The notes beneath the pieces were generated by a model that was not told where the DNA came from, made no database searches, and saw nothing but the letters and a program-made list of their open reading frames with translations. Positions 1 through 7,771 of a DNA stretch of 11,106 nt are shown here, piece after piece; positions within the stretch are counted from its first letter, which is position 1, and each line of letters opens with the position of its first letter. The position numbers and the translations under genes are program-made. Origin of the DNA: Bacillota bacterium (GTDB lineage Bacteria; Bacillota; UBA5301; JASBVW01); contig JASBVW010000021.1 in the NCBI GenBank assembly GCA_029961005.1, forward strand, positions 1 through 11,106, in the 5' to 3' direction.

Positions 1-2
1 GA

Positions 3-1070
3 GCGCCTCCCGGTTCGATTCCATCGCCTGCGCAAGCAGCCGGTGGATTTTCGGATCAGACCGTTCACCTGATCGCCCACCCCACCCCGGAGGCGGACCC
101 CCAGACGGCCTACGACTCTGCCGTGGCCCGGCTGGAAGAGCTCCGGGGCAGGCTGACCTCCCCTCTGCCTCCGGGAGAAAGGCGGCTGCCGCCGGCGGGC
201 GGGGCGGCTTCTTCCGGGGAGCCGGAGGCTAACTGGGACCGGCGCGGCTTCTGCCAGGCGGTCCGGCAGGCCCTGGAGTACATCCGGGCGGGGGAGATCT
301 TCCAGGTAGTCCTTTCCCGCCGCTTCCACCTGCCCGCGCCCGCCGATGCCCTGACCATCTACCGGACCTTGCGCGCCCTGAACCCATCCCCTTACCTTTT
401 CTATCTGGACTTCGGGCCTTTTCAACTGGTGGGCTCCTCGCCGGAGATGCTGACCCGCTTGGAGGGGAGGAAGGCGGAGGTAAGGCCCATCGCCGGTACC
501 AGACCTCGGGGGTCTACGGCCGAGGCCGACGCGGCCCTGGCCCGGGAGCTTTTGGCCGACGAAAAGGAGCGGGCCGAACACGTCATGCTGGTGGACCTGG
601 GGCGCAACGACCTGGGGCGGGTCTGCCGCTACGGCAGCGTGGAGGTGCCGGAGTTCATGGTGGTGGAGCGGTATTCCCACGTCATGCACCTGGTCTCAGG
701 GGTGCAGGGGGAACTGGACCCCCGCTACGGGGCGGTGGACCTGGTGGGAGCTACTTTCCCGGCCGGGACGGTCACCGGCGCCCCCAAGGTGCGGGCCATG
801 GAGATCATCCGGGAGCTGGAGCCGGTCCGCCGGGGCCCTTACGCCGGGGCCGTGGGCTACTTCGACCTGGCCGGCAATCTGGACCTGTGTCTGGCCATCC
901 GCACCCTGCTGGTGCAAAGCGGCCGGGTGTACATCCAGGCGGGGGCCGGCATCGTGGCCGACTCCGACCCGGAGCGGGAATTCATGGAGACCGCCTACAA
1001 GGCGCAGGCCCTGGTGGAGGCGGTCCGGCTGGCAGGAGGGATGAGGTTTGCTGGTGGTCGTGCTGGATAA
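3..1070 (+). CDS. trpE: Anthranilate synthase component I (TrpE), N-terminus missing
   Basis: Large subunit of anthranilate synthase, which converts chorismate plus ammonia (supplied by TrpG) to anthranilate, the first committed step of tryptophan synthesis. About 335 C-terminal residues are present; the family is usually near 490, so roughly the first 150 are absent. The chorismate-binding core is intact: VRPIAGTRPRG, the LVDLGRNDLGRV segment, the FPAGTVTGAPKVRAMEII segment, LCLAIRT, and GAGIVADSDPEREF. The GTG at 123 is an internal codon, not the start: TrpE-like residues (TVHLIAHP, then AYDSAVARLEEL) extend upstream to about position 63 in the same open frame. The residues encoded by 3-57 do not look like TrpE. 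PabB is the alternative, but the trp operon context makes TrpE almost certain. The 3' end overlaps trpG by 23 nt. Confidence 0.96.
   Translation, partial: APPGSIPSPAQAAGGFSDQTVHLIAHPTPEADPQTAYDSAVARLEELRGRLTSPLPPGERRLPPAGGAASSGEPEANWDRRGFCQAVRQALEYIRAGEIFQVVLSRRFHLPAPADALTIYRTLRALNPSPYLFYLDFGPFQLVGSSPEMLTRLEGRKAEVRPIAGTRPRGSTAEADAALARELLADEKERAEHVMLVDLGRNDLGRVCRYGSVEVPEFMVVERYSHVMHLVSGVQGELDPRYGAVDLVGATFPAGTVTGAPKVRAMEIIRELEPVRRGPYAGAVGYFDLAGNLDLCLAIRTLLVQSGRVYIQAGAGIVADSDPEREFMETAYKAQALVEAVRLAGGMRFAGGRAG
1034..1039 (+). promoter_or_regulatory. Ribosome binding site of trpG (decides the TTG start)
   Basis: AGGAGG lies inside the end of trpE, 8 nt before a TTG codon at 1048. This favours TTG 1048 over the in-frame GTG at 1054, which would be 14 nt away. 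The ATG at 1041 is in the trpE frame and cannot start trpG. Confidence 0.7.
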
Positions 1071-1650
1071 CTATGATTCCTTCACTTACAACCTGGTGCA
1101 CTATCTGGCCCAGGAGGGCGGGGAGAGGGTGCGCCTGGCCGTCTGGCGCCACGACGCCCTGACCGTCTCCGAGCTGGAGGGGCTGCGCCCCGACGGCCTG
1201 GTCATTTCCCCCGGGCCCGGGGGGCCGGAGGACGCGGGCATCTCTCTGGAGGCCTTGACCCGCCTGGCCCCGCGGGTGCCCGTCCTGGGAGTATGCCTGG
1301 GGCACCAGTGTCTGGCCCGGGCCTTCGGCGGCGAAGTGGTGCGGGCCAGGCGACCCGTCCACGGCAAGACCTCCCTCATCCGGCACGACGGCCGGGGGGT
1401 CTACCGGGGGCTGCCTTCGCCTTTTGAGGCCACGCGCTACCACTCCCTGGTGGTGCGCCGGGAGACCCTTCCGCCCTGCCTGGAGGTGACGGCGGAGAGC
1501 GAGGACGGGGAGGTGATGGGCATCCGCCACCGGGAGTTCCCGGCGGAAGGGGTGCAGTTTCACCCCGAGTCGATCCTGACAGCGGTGGGGCGGAGGATCA
1601 TCGGCAACTTCCTGGCGGTGGTGGCGGAGCGGGCCGGCTGTTCGCTGTAG
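1048..1650 (+). CDS. trpG: Anthranilate synthase component II, glutamine amidotransferase (TrpG)
   Basis: Class I glutamine amidotransferase that releases ammonia from glutamine and passes it to TrpE. The 200-residue length is typical of a stand-alone TrpG. The N-terminus has the VLDNYDSFTYNLVHYL signature, followed by ISPGPGGPEDAG (about 54-64). The nucleophile is Cys83 in GVCLGHQ, and the catalytic His172/Glu174 are in VQFHPES, so the triad is complete. Start chosen as TTG 1048 from the AGGAGG site upstream; the reading overlaps trpE by 23 nt, suggesting translational coupling of the two subunits. In some bacteria TrpG is shared with folate synthesis (PabA); here the position between trpE and trpD argues for a main role in tryptophan synthesis. 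Confidence 0.96.
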   Translation: MLVVVLDNYDSFTYNLVHYLAQEGGERVRLAVWRHDALTVSELEGLRPDGLVISPGPGGPEDAGISLEALTRLAPRVPVLGVCLGHQCLARAFGGEVVRARRPVHGKTSLIRHDGRGVYRGLPSPFEATRYHSLVVRRETLPPCLEVTAESEDGEVMGIRHREFPAEGVQFHPESILTAVGRRIIGNFLAVVAERAGCSL

Positions 1651-1762
1651 GTGCCCTTCGGCGGAGGCGGAGAGATGCCTTTTTGGCCGGGCCTCGCCCC
1701 AAGCGGCGGTGGCGGCGGGCCGGCGAGTGGAGCAGAGTAGAGAAAGGAAGAGGTGAGACGAG
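1651..1762 (+). other. trpG-trpD intergenic spacer, the only sizeable gap inside the trp operon
   Basis: A 112-nt gap in an operon whose other genes overlap or lie within 18 nt. It contains a 21-codon ORF (ATG 1675 to TAG 1738-1740) with a GGAGG site 7 nt upstream, and a GC-rich inverted repeat (1686-1693 with 1717-1724, 7 of 8 pairs). No T-run follows the hairpin, so it is not an intrinsic terminator. A purine-rich stretch (about 1740-1756) provides the trpD ribosome site. The short peptide would contain a single Trp, so it is not a convincing trp leader peptide. Confidence 0.35.
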
Positions 1763-2821
1763 ATGACGATTAAAGAAGCGCTAGGCAGGTTGACGCAAGG
1801 GGAGAGCCTGGCGGAGGAGGAGATGGCGGACGTGATGCGCGAGGTCATGTCCGGCCAGGCTACGGCGGCCCAGATCGGGGCCCTTTTGGCCCTCCTGCGC
1901 CTGAAAGGGGAGACGGTAGACGAGCTGACCGGGTGCGCCCGGGCCATGCGGGAGCTGGCCACCCCGGTGGTCTCGCGTCGGAAGGAGCTCCTGGATACCT
2001 GCGGGACGGGAGGGGATGGGCGCGGCACCTTCAACATCTCCACGGCGGCTGCCTTTGTAGCGGCCGGAGCCGGCCTGGCCGTGGCCAAGCACGGAAACCG
2101 GGCCATCACCAGCCAGGCCGGGAGCGCGGACGTCTTGGAGGCGCTGGGGGTGAGCCTGGACCTGACGGCCCAAGAGCTGGGAGAGTGCCTGGACGAAGTG
2201 GGCATGGCCTTTCTCTTTGCCCCGGCCCTGCACCCGACGATGCGCCACGCCGCCGGGCCGCGCCGGGAGCTGGGGGTGAGGACCATTTTCAACCTCCTGG
2301 GCCCTCTGACCAACCCGGCGGGAGCCACCTGCCAGGTGGTGGGGGTAGCCGCCGCGGAGTGGACGGAGATGCTCGGCCAGGTCCTGCTGCGCCTGGGGGT
2401 GCGGCGGGCCATGGTGGTGCACAGCCTGGACGGCGTGGACGAGATCAGCCTGACCGCTGAAACCAAGGTCACCGAGGTGAAGGGCGGCCGCCTCCTCACC
2501 CGGTATCTTTCGCCTGAGGAGCTGGGCTTCCGCCGCCTTCCCCCGGAGACCCTGCGGGGCGGCACCCCGGCTGAGAACGCCGCCCTCATCCGGCGCATCC
2601 TGGAGGGGGAGAAGGGGCCGCAGCGGGACGTAGTGGTGGTCAATGCGGCAGCGGCCCTGGTGGTGGGAGGGGCGGCCGACTCCCTGGCCGAAGGCGTGGC
2701 CAGGGCGGAGGAGGCCCTCGACTCGGGCCGGGCGCGGCGGAAGCTGGAGGAGCTGGTCTGCTTTACCCAGGAGTGCGCCCGGCGGAAGAGCCGGATGGCC
2801 GAAGGCGGTGCCTTGGCGTGA
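1763..2821 (+). CDS. trpD: Anthranilate phosphoribosyltransferase (TrpD)
   Basis: Transfers phosphoribosyl from PRPP to anthranilate to give N-(5-phosphoribosyl)anthranilate. At 352 residues the length fits the stand-alone enzyme (about 340), not a TrpG-TrpD fusion. The small helical N-terminal domain (1-70) is followed by the PRPP/Mg-binding loop GTGGDGRGTFN (81-91), KHGNRAITSQAGSADVLEALG-type anthranilate-site residues starting at Lys109, then HPTMRHAAGPRRELGVRT, FNLLGPLTNPA and the acidic SLDGVDE motif. All family landmarks are present. ATG 1763 is preceded by a purine-rich GGAAGAGGTGAG ribosome site. The TGA stop overlaps the GTG start of trpC by 4 nt (GTGA). Confidence 0.97.
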   Translation: MTIKEALGRLTQGESLAEEEMADVMREVMSGQATAAQIGALLALLRLKGETVDELTGCARAMRELATPVVSRRKELLDTCGTGGDGRGTFNISTAAAFVAAGAGLAVAKHGNRAITSQAGSADVLEALGVSLDLTAQELGECLDEVGMAFLFAPALHPTMRHAAGPRRELGVRTIFNLLGPLTNPAGATCQVVGVAAAEWTEMLGQVLLRLGVRRAMVVHSLDGVDEISLTAETKVTEVKGGRLLTRYLSPEELGFRRLPPETLRGGTPAENAALIRRILEGEKGPQRDVVVVNAAAALVVGGAADSLAEGVARAEEALDSGRARRKLEELVCFTQECARRKSRMAEGGALA

Positions 2822-3639
2822 CGGCTGGGGCGGATTTTCTCGCCCAAATTGTGGCTGAGAAGCGGCGCCAAGTGGCGGAGGCGCGCCGGTCCGTCTCTCC
2901 GGCGCAACTGGAGGCGCGGTGCGCCCAGGTTCCCCCGCCGCGGGATCTGGCCGCCGCCCTGCGGGCCGCCGCTGGGGACGGCCGGGTGCCGGTCATCGCC
3001 GAGGTCAAGCTGGCCTCCCCGGCCCGGGGAGAGCTGGGGAGCAGGGAGGAACGCCCGCCGGCCGGGCTGGCCCGGCTCTATGCGGCGGGCGGCGCGGCGG
3101 CGGTCTCGGTCCTGACCGACGGCCGGTTCTTCGGCGGCTCGCTGGAGGACCTGGCAGCGGTGCGCGCCGCGGTCCCGCTGCCCGTTTTGCGCAAAGATTT
3201 TCTGGTCGACGAATACCAGGTACTGGAAGCCAGGGCGGCCGGGGCGGACGCCGTGCTCTTGATCGTCGCCGCCCTGGGGGAGGAGGAGCTGGCGCGGCTT
3301 TACCGCGCCGCCACCGCCTTGGGGATGGGCGCCCTGGTGGAGGTGCACACCGCCGGGGAGCTGGAGCGGGCCCTGGCCCTGGGGGCGCCGCTCCTCGCCG
3401 TCAACAACCGGAACCTCCATACGCTGGAGGTGGACCTGGGGACCACGGAGCGGCTGGCCCCTTTGGTGCCTTCCGACCGGCTGGTCGTCTCGGCCAGCGG
3501 CTTGCGCGGCCCCCGGGAGGTGCGGCGGGCCTGGCAGGCCGGGGCCAGGGCGGTGCTGGTGGGAGAAGCCCTGGTGACCAGCCCTGATCCGGCAGGGGAG
3601 GTGGCGGCCTTATGCCGGGCCTTGCGCGAAGCGGACTGA
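2818..3639 (+). CDS. trpC: Indole-3-glycerol phosphate synthase (TrpC)
   Basis: Decarboxylates and cyclises 1-(2-carboxyphenylamino)-1-deoxyribulose 5-phosphate to indole-3-glycerol phosphate. A single-domain (beta/alpha)8 barrel of 273 residues from GTG 2818, whose start overlaps the trpD stop as GTGA; an in-frame GTG at 2773 would add a tail inside trpD without homology. Visible motifs: AEVKLASPARGEL (Glu62, Lys64), SVLTDGRFFGGSLEDL, LRKDFLVDEYQV with catalytic Lys126, LVEVHTAGELE (Glu175), and VNNRNLHTLEVDL (Asn197). The seventh-strand motif normally read as SESG(I/L) is SASGL here (225-229), so the conserved active-site Glu is Ala226. Everything else supports an active enzyme. The 3' end overlaps trpF by 28 nt. 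Confidence 0.95.
   Translation: MTAGADFLAQIVAEKRRQVAEARRSVSPAQLEARCAQVPPPRDLAAALRAAAGDGRVPVIAEVKLASPARGELGSREERPPAGLARLYAAGGAAAVSVLTDGRFFGGSLEDLAAVRAAVPLPVLRKDFLVDEYQVLEARAAGADAVLLIVAALGEEELARLYRAATALGMGALVEVHTAGELERALALGAPLLAVNNRNLHTLEVDLGTTERLAPLVPSDRLVVSASGLRGPREVRRAWQAGARAVLVGEALVTSPDPAGEVAALCRALREAD
3595..3604 (+). promoter_or_regulatory. Ribosome binding site of trpF, inside the end of trpC
   Basis: GGGGAGGTGG ends 7 nt before ATG 3612. It is the only good ribosome site near the trpF start and supports translation beginning within trpC. There is no ATG, GTG or TTG codon in the trpF frame between 3612 and the first conserved residues at about 3699. Confidence 0.65.
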
Positions 3640-4409
3640 GAAGGCAGGCGGAGGCGGATCTCGGGGGCCTGGCCCGGGGGCGAGCGGCCGGCCGGATCTG
3701 GGTCAAGGTCTGCGGCCTGACCCGGGAGGAGGAGGCCCGCCGGGTGGCCGCCTCCGGCGTCGATGCCGTGGGGTTTATTCTGGACGCCGGTCCGCGGCGG
3801 GTAGAGCCGAAGCTCCTGGGCGCCCTCTCCCGCGGCTGGCCGGAGCAGGTGGCGCGGGTGGGTGTCTTCACCTCCACCCCGCCGGCCGAGGTCGTGGAAC
3901 TGGCCCGCCGGCTGCACCTGGACGTGGTGCAGCTCCACGGAGGGTACGCCCCGGAGGACTGCGCCCGGGTGGCGCAGGAGCTGGGCCCTCGGCGCGTCCT
4001 GTACGCCCTGCGGCTGCGGGAGGGCGCGCAGGAGGACCTCGGCTTGGCCCGCCTGTGCTTGCCCTGGGTGGGTGGGTTCCTCTTGGAGCCCCGGGTGGAC
4101 GGCCTCCTCGGCGGGAGCGGGGTCAGGCTGCCCGGGCGCCTGGTGGAGGCGGCCCGCCGCAGCTTGGGGCCGGAGGTAGGGCTCCTTTTGGCCGGCGGCT
4201 TGAACCCGGAGAACGTGGCGGAGGCCGTCCTCACCCTGCCGGTGGACGGAGTGGACGCCTCCAGCGGCCTGGAGAAGGCAGTGGGCCGCAAGGACCTGGA
4301 GAAGGTCCGCTCCTTTGTGGAGCGGGCGCGCCGCGCAGCGGCCGCCCGGGCGGCGGGCCCACTGCCGGCGGAAGAGCCCTCGCCGGGCGGCCGGCCGGGG
4401 CAAGAGTAG
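3612..4409 (+). CDS. trpF: Phosphoribosylanthranilate isomerase (TrpF)
   Basis: Performs the Amadori rearrangement of phosphoribosylanthranilate to 1-(2-carboxyphenylamino)-1-deoxyribulose 5-phosphate, the substrate of TrpC. The recognisable barrel starts at WVKVCGLT (30-37) with catalytic Cys34, then DAVGFI, RVGVFTSTP, VVQLHG (106-110), FLLEPRVDGLLGGSG (156-170), LLLAGGLNPENVAEA (191-205) and VDGVDASSGLE (211-221). The usual general acid/base Asp in LLD(T/S) is replaced by Glu159, and the FDW that normally follows GG(T/S)GK is absent. At 265 residues it is longer than the usual 200-220 because of a roughly 28-residue N-terminal leader overlapping trpC and a Pro/Gly/Ala-rich C-terminal tail (about 243-265). 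The start is supported by the ribosome site and by the absence of any standard in-frame alternative. An 18-nt gap separates it from trpB. Confidence 0.92.
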   Translation: MPGLARSGLRRQAEADLGGLARGRAAGRIWVKVCGLTREEEARRVAASGVDAVGFILDAGPRRVEPKLLGALSRGWPEQVARVGVFTSTPPAEVVELARRLHLDVVQLHGGYAPEDCARVAQELGPRRVLYALRLREGAQEDLGLARLCLPWVGGFLLEPRVDGLLGGSGVRLPGRLVEAARRSLGPEVGLLLAGGLNPENVAEAVLTLPVDGVDASSGLEKAVGRKDLEKVRSFVERARRAAAARAAGPLPAEEPSPGGRPGQE

Positions 4410-4427
4410 TGTAAAGGGGGAGCGGAG

Positions 4428-5776
<1,349 letters not shown>

Positions 5777-5780
<4 letters not shown>

Positions 5781-6592
5781 AGGGAGCGGCGTTACTGGCA
5801 AAGGCCTTCGCCCGGGCGGCCGGGGAGGGGAGGGCGGCCCTCATCCCGTACCTTGTGGCCGGAGACCCCAACCTGGAGGTGACGGGGCGGGCCCTCCTGA
5901 CGCTGGCGCACCGGGGAGCGGACCTCCTGGAGCTGGGCATCCCCCACTCGGATCCGCTGGCGGACGGGCCGGTCATCCAGGCCGCCTCCACCCGGGCCCT
6001 GGCCGGAGGGGTGACCGTGGACGGGATCTTTTCCCTCTTGCGGGAGGTGACCCCGCGCCTGGGTGTGCCGGTGGTGCTCCTGGTCTACGCCAACACCGTC
6101 TTCCGGCGCGGGGTGGAGCGCTTCGTCCGGGAGGCGGCCGCCGCCGGGGCGGCCGGCCTCATCATCCCGGACCTGCCGCCCGAGGAGGGGCGGGAGTACA
6201 TCGCGGCGGCCCGCCGGGCCGGGGTGGCCACCGTCTTCCTGGCCGCACCCACCAGCACGCCGGAGCGGCTGCGGCTGGTAGCCAGCTGCAGTGAGGGTTT
6301 CCTTTACTGCGTCTCGGTCACCGGCGTCACCGGCGAGCGGCGGGAGGTCCCGCCGGAGGCGTTGGAACTTCTCCGGCGGGCGCGGGAATACACGCGGCTG
6401 CCGCTTTCGGTGGGCTTCGGCCTCTCCCGGCCGGAACAGGTGCAGGTGGTGGCCCGGCAGGCGGACGGGGTGATCGTGGGCAGCGCCGTGGTACGGGTTC
6501 TTCACGAGGCGGTCCAGGCGGGAAAGGAGGGAGCGGCGGAAGAGGCGGTGGGATCCCTGATCGAGGAGCTGCGGGCCGCCACCAGGAAGTGA
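5777..6592 (+). CDS. trpA: Tryptophan synthase alpha chain (TrpA)
   Basis: Cleaves indole-3-glycerol phosphate to indole and glyceraldehyde 3-phosphate; the indole travels to TrpB within the alpha2-beta2 complex. At 271 residues it has the normal length. Visible landmarks: ALIPYLVAGDP (21-31), LELGIPHSDPLADGP with catalytic Glu52 and Asp63, LLVYANTVFRRG, GLIIPDLPPEE, FLAAPTSTPERL, the flexible-loop YCVSVTGVTGERREVP region, and SVGFGLSRPEQV for phosphate binding. The GTG start at 5777 sits in a GTGA overlap with the trpB stop; GGGGGTGAG just upstream acts as the ribosome site. It is the last trp gene, and no terminator hairpin with a T-run is visible after it. Confidence 0.97.
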
Positions 6593-6709
6593 GAGGCGGA
6601 GGGGCCCTCGCTGACAAAGTGGGTAAAATATATGGGCGAGGTGGCTGATTGCCGGAGCTCGGATCTGGCTGCAAGCCAGGTAAGCTGAAGAAGGTGGCCA
6701 AAACAGGAG
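6593..6709 (+). other. Spacer between the trp operon and the glycan block
   Basis: A 117-nt gap that holds the only AT-rich island of the region (about 6616-6633, around GTAAAATATATG) and a perfect 6-bp inverted repeat CTGGCT/AGCCAG (6665-6670 with 6674-6679, 3-nt loop). A CTGACA at 6611-6616 resembles a -35 box, but no -10 lies at 16-18 nt from it. I therefore do not call a promoter with confidence. The hairpin lacks a T-run. The downstream gene may be transcribed from here or by read-through from trp. Confidence 0.3.
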
Positions 6710-7765
6710 ATGGCCGGGGCGGCCTTTCGCCGGATTCTGACCCTTCATCTGTCCCCGCTGGGCGACACCCTCTTTGCCACGCCGGCCCTGCGCGCCCTTC
6801 GGCACGGCTTTCCCGGGGCGGAGGTCACCGCGGTGGCCTGGCGGACCAATGCCCCTTTGCTGGCGGACAATCCCAACCTTGACCGCCTGCTGCCCTGTGC
6901 CGGGCTGTGGGAAGTGGCTCAGTTCCTGCGGGAAGAGAAGGGTTTTGACCTGGTGGTGGGCCTTTCGCACCTGGGTTCCTGGGCGGCCCTGCTTTGCGAG
7001 GGGGCGCCCCGCGTGGGCTTCAACGCCCGACGCCTGGGGCGTTTTTATTGCACCCGGGTCCCGGACCGGCGCGACGTCCACGCCGTGGAGTACTGCCTGG
7101 CCGTGGTGGAAGCGGTGGGAGCGCGGCGGCAGGGGACCGGGTTGGAGTTGGCCCTGGGTGAGAGAGAGCGGGCTTTTGCCGCCGAGCTGTTGGCCGCCGC
7201 CGGCTGTGGCCCCGGCCCTTCCCGCGCGCCACTGGTGGCCATCCACCCGGGCGGGCGCACCTTTCGCCGCAAGCGCTGGCCGGCCAAGCGCTTTGCCGCC
7301 GTGGCTGACCGGCTGGCCCGAGAGTGGGGGGCCCGGGTGGTCCTGGTGGGGGGGCGGGAGGACGTCCCGCTGGGGGAGGAGATTGCCACCCTGATGCGGA
7401 AAAAACCCCTCATGGCGGTGGGCAGGGCTTCTCTCAAGCAGACGGCGGCTCTTTTGGAGGCCTCTTCCCTCTTCATCGGCAACGATTCGGCTCCGCAGCA
7501 CATGGCGGCGGCGGTGGGTACGCCGGTGATCGGCCTCTTCGGCCCCACGGACCCGCGGAACTTCGCCCCCTTGGGGTCGGGGCACCGGGTGCTCCGCAAG
7601 GAGTGGCCGTGCAGCCCTTGTTTTCGCTGGCTGGGTGGCTTTGGCCAGTACGTCTACCCCTGGCTGGCTGCCGGCTGCCGGGGCGAGTGCATGCTGGCCA
7701 TCACCGTGGAGGACGTGGTGGCGGCGGCCGGGGAGTACCTGGCTCGCCTGGCGGGAGGGACGTAA
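6710..7765 (+). CDS. Glycosyltransferase family 9 (heptosyltransferase type)
   Basis: GT-B fold transferase of the ADP-heptose:LPS heptosyltransferase family, expected to act at the inner face of the cytoplasmic membrane on an envelope glycan precursor. The N-terminal domain opens with ILTLHLSPLGDTLFATPALRAL (9-30), whose LGD motif is diagnostic. The C-terminal donor domain has VAIHPGG (176-182), FIGNDSAPQHMAAAVGTP (255-272) and LFGPTDPRNF, then a Cys-containing segment (CSPC 301-304, and GCRGECM) often seen in this family. Length 351 is normal. ATG 6710 has an AGGAG directly against it, too close to be useful; GGTGG (6693-6697) or AAGAAGG further up may serve instead. The donor is inferred to be a heptose because hldA/hldC follow; the acceptor is unknown. 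The gap to the next gene is 6 nt. Confidence 0.92.
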   Translation: MAGAAFRRILTLHLSPLGDTLFATPALRALRHGFPGAEVTAVAWRTNAPLLADNPNLDRLLPCAGLWEVAQFLREEKGFDLVVGLSHLGSWAALLCEGAPRVGFNARRLGRFYCTRVPDRRDVHAVEYCLAVVEAVGARRQGTGLELALGERERAFAAELLAAAGCGPGPSRAPLVAIHPGGRTFRRKRWPAKRFAAVADRLAREWGARVVLVGGREDVPLGEEIATLMRKKPLMAVGRASLKQTAALLEASSLFIGNDSAPQHMAAAVGTPVIGLFGPTDPRNFAPLGSGHRVLRKEWPCSPCFRWLGGFGQYVYPWLAAGCRGECMLAITVEDVVAAAGEYLARLAGGT

Positions 7766-7771
7766 AATTTA

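Noticed and set aside
123..125. GTG as the trpE start
   Set aside because: TrpE-like sequence continues upstream in frame to about position 63, and starting at 123 would remove a third of the enzyme without a ribosome site.
1685..1724. Intrinsic terminator between trpG and trpD
   Set aside because: The hairpin has no T-run on its 3' side; the TTTTT precedes it, and on the other strand this would be an A-run.
2773..2775. GTG as the trpC start
   Set aside because: It would lie well inside trpD and add residues without TrpC similarity; GTG 2818 in a GTGA overlap gives the usual length.
982..3420. Very long antisense open frame (about 812 codons)
   Set aside because: It lies opposite trpG, trpD and trpC, whose motifs are unmistakable. 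Its translation is Arg/Pro/Gln-rich without domains; long antisense frames are expected in GC-rich coding DNA.
6611..6639. Sigma-70-type promoter (CTGACA with TAAAAT)
   Set aside because: The candidate boxes are only about 7 nt apart; no -10 box lies at the normal spacing.
6632..6688. 18-codon leader peptide after trpA
   Set aside because: There is only a weak ribosome site, no run of regulatory codons, and no attenuator-like structure downstream.
5792..7585. Antisense open frame opposite trpA and the GT9 gene
   Set aside because: It spans two well-supported genes and an intergenic spacer, with no motif of its own.
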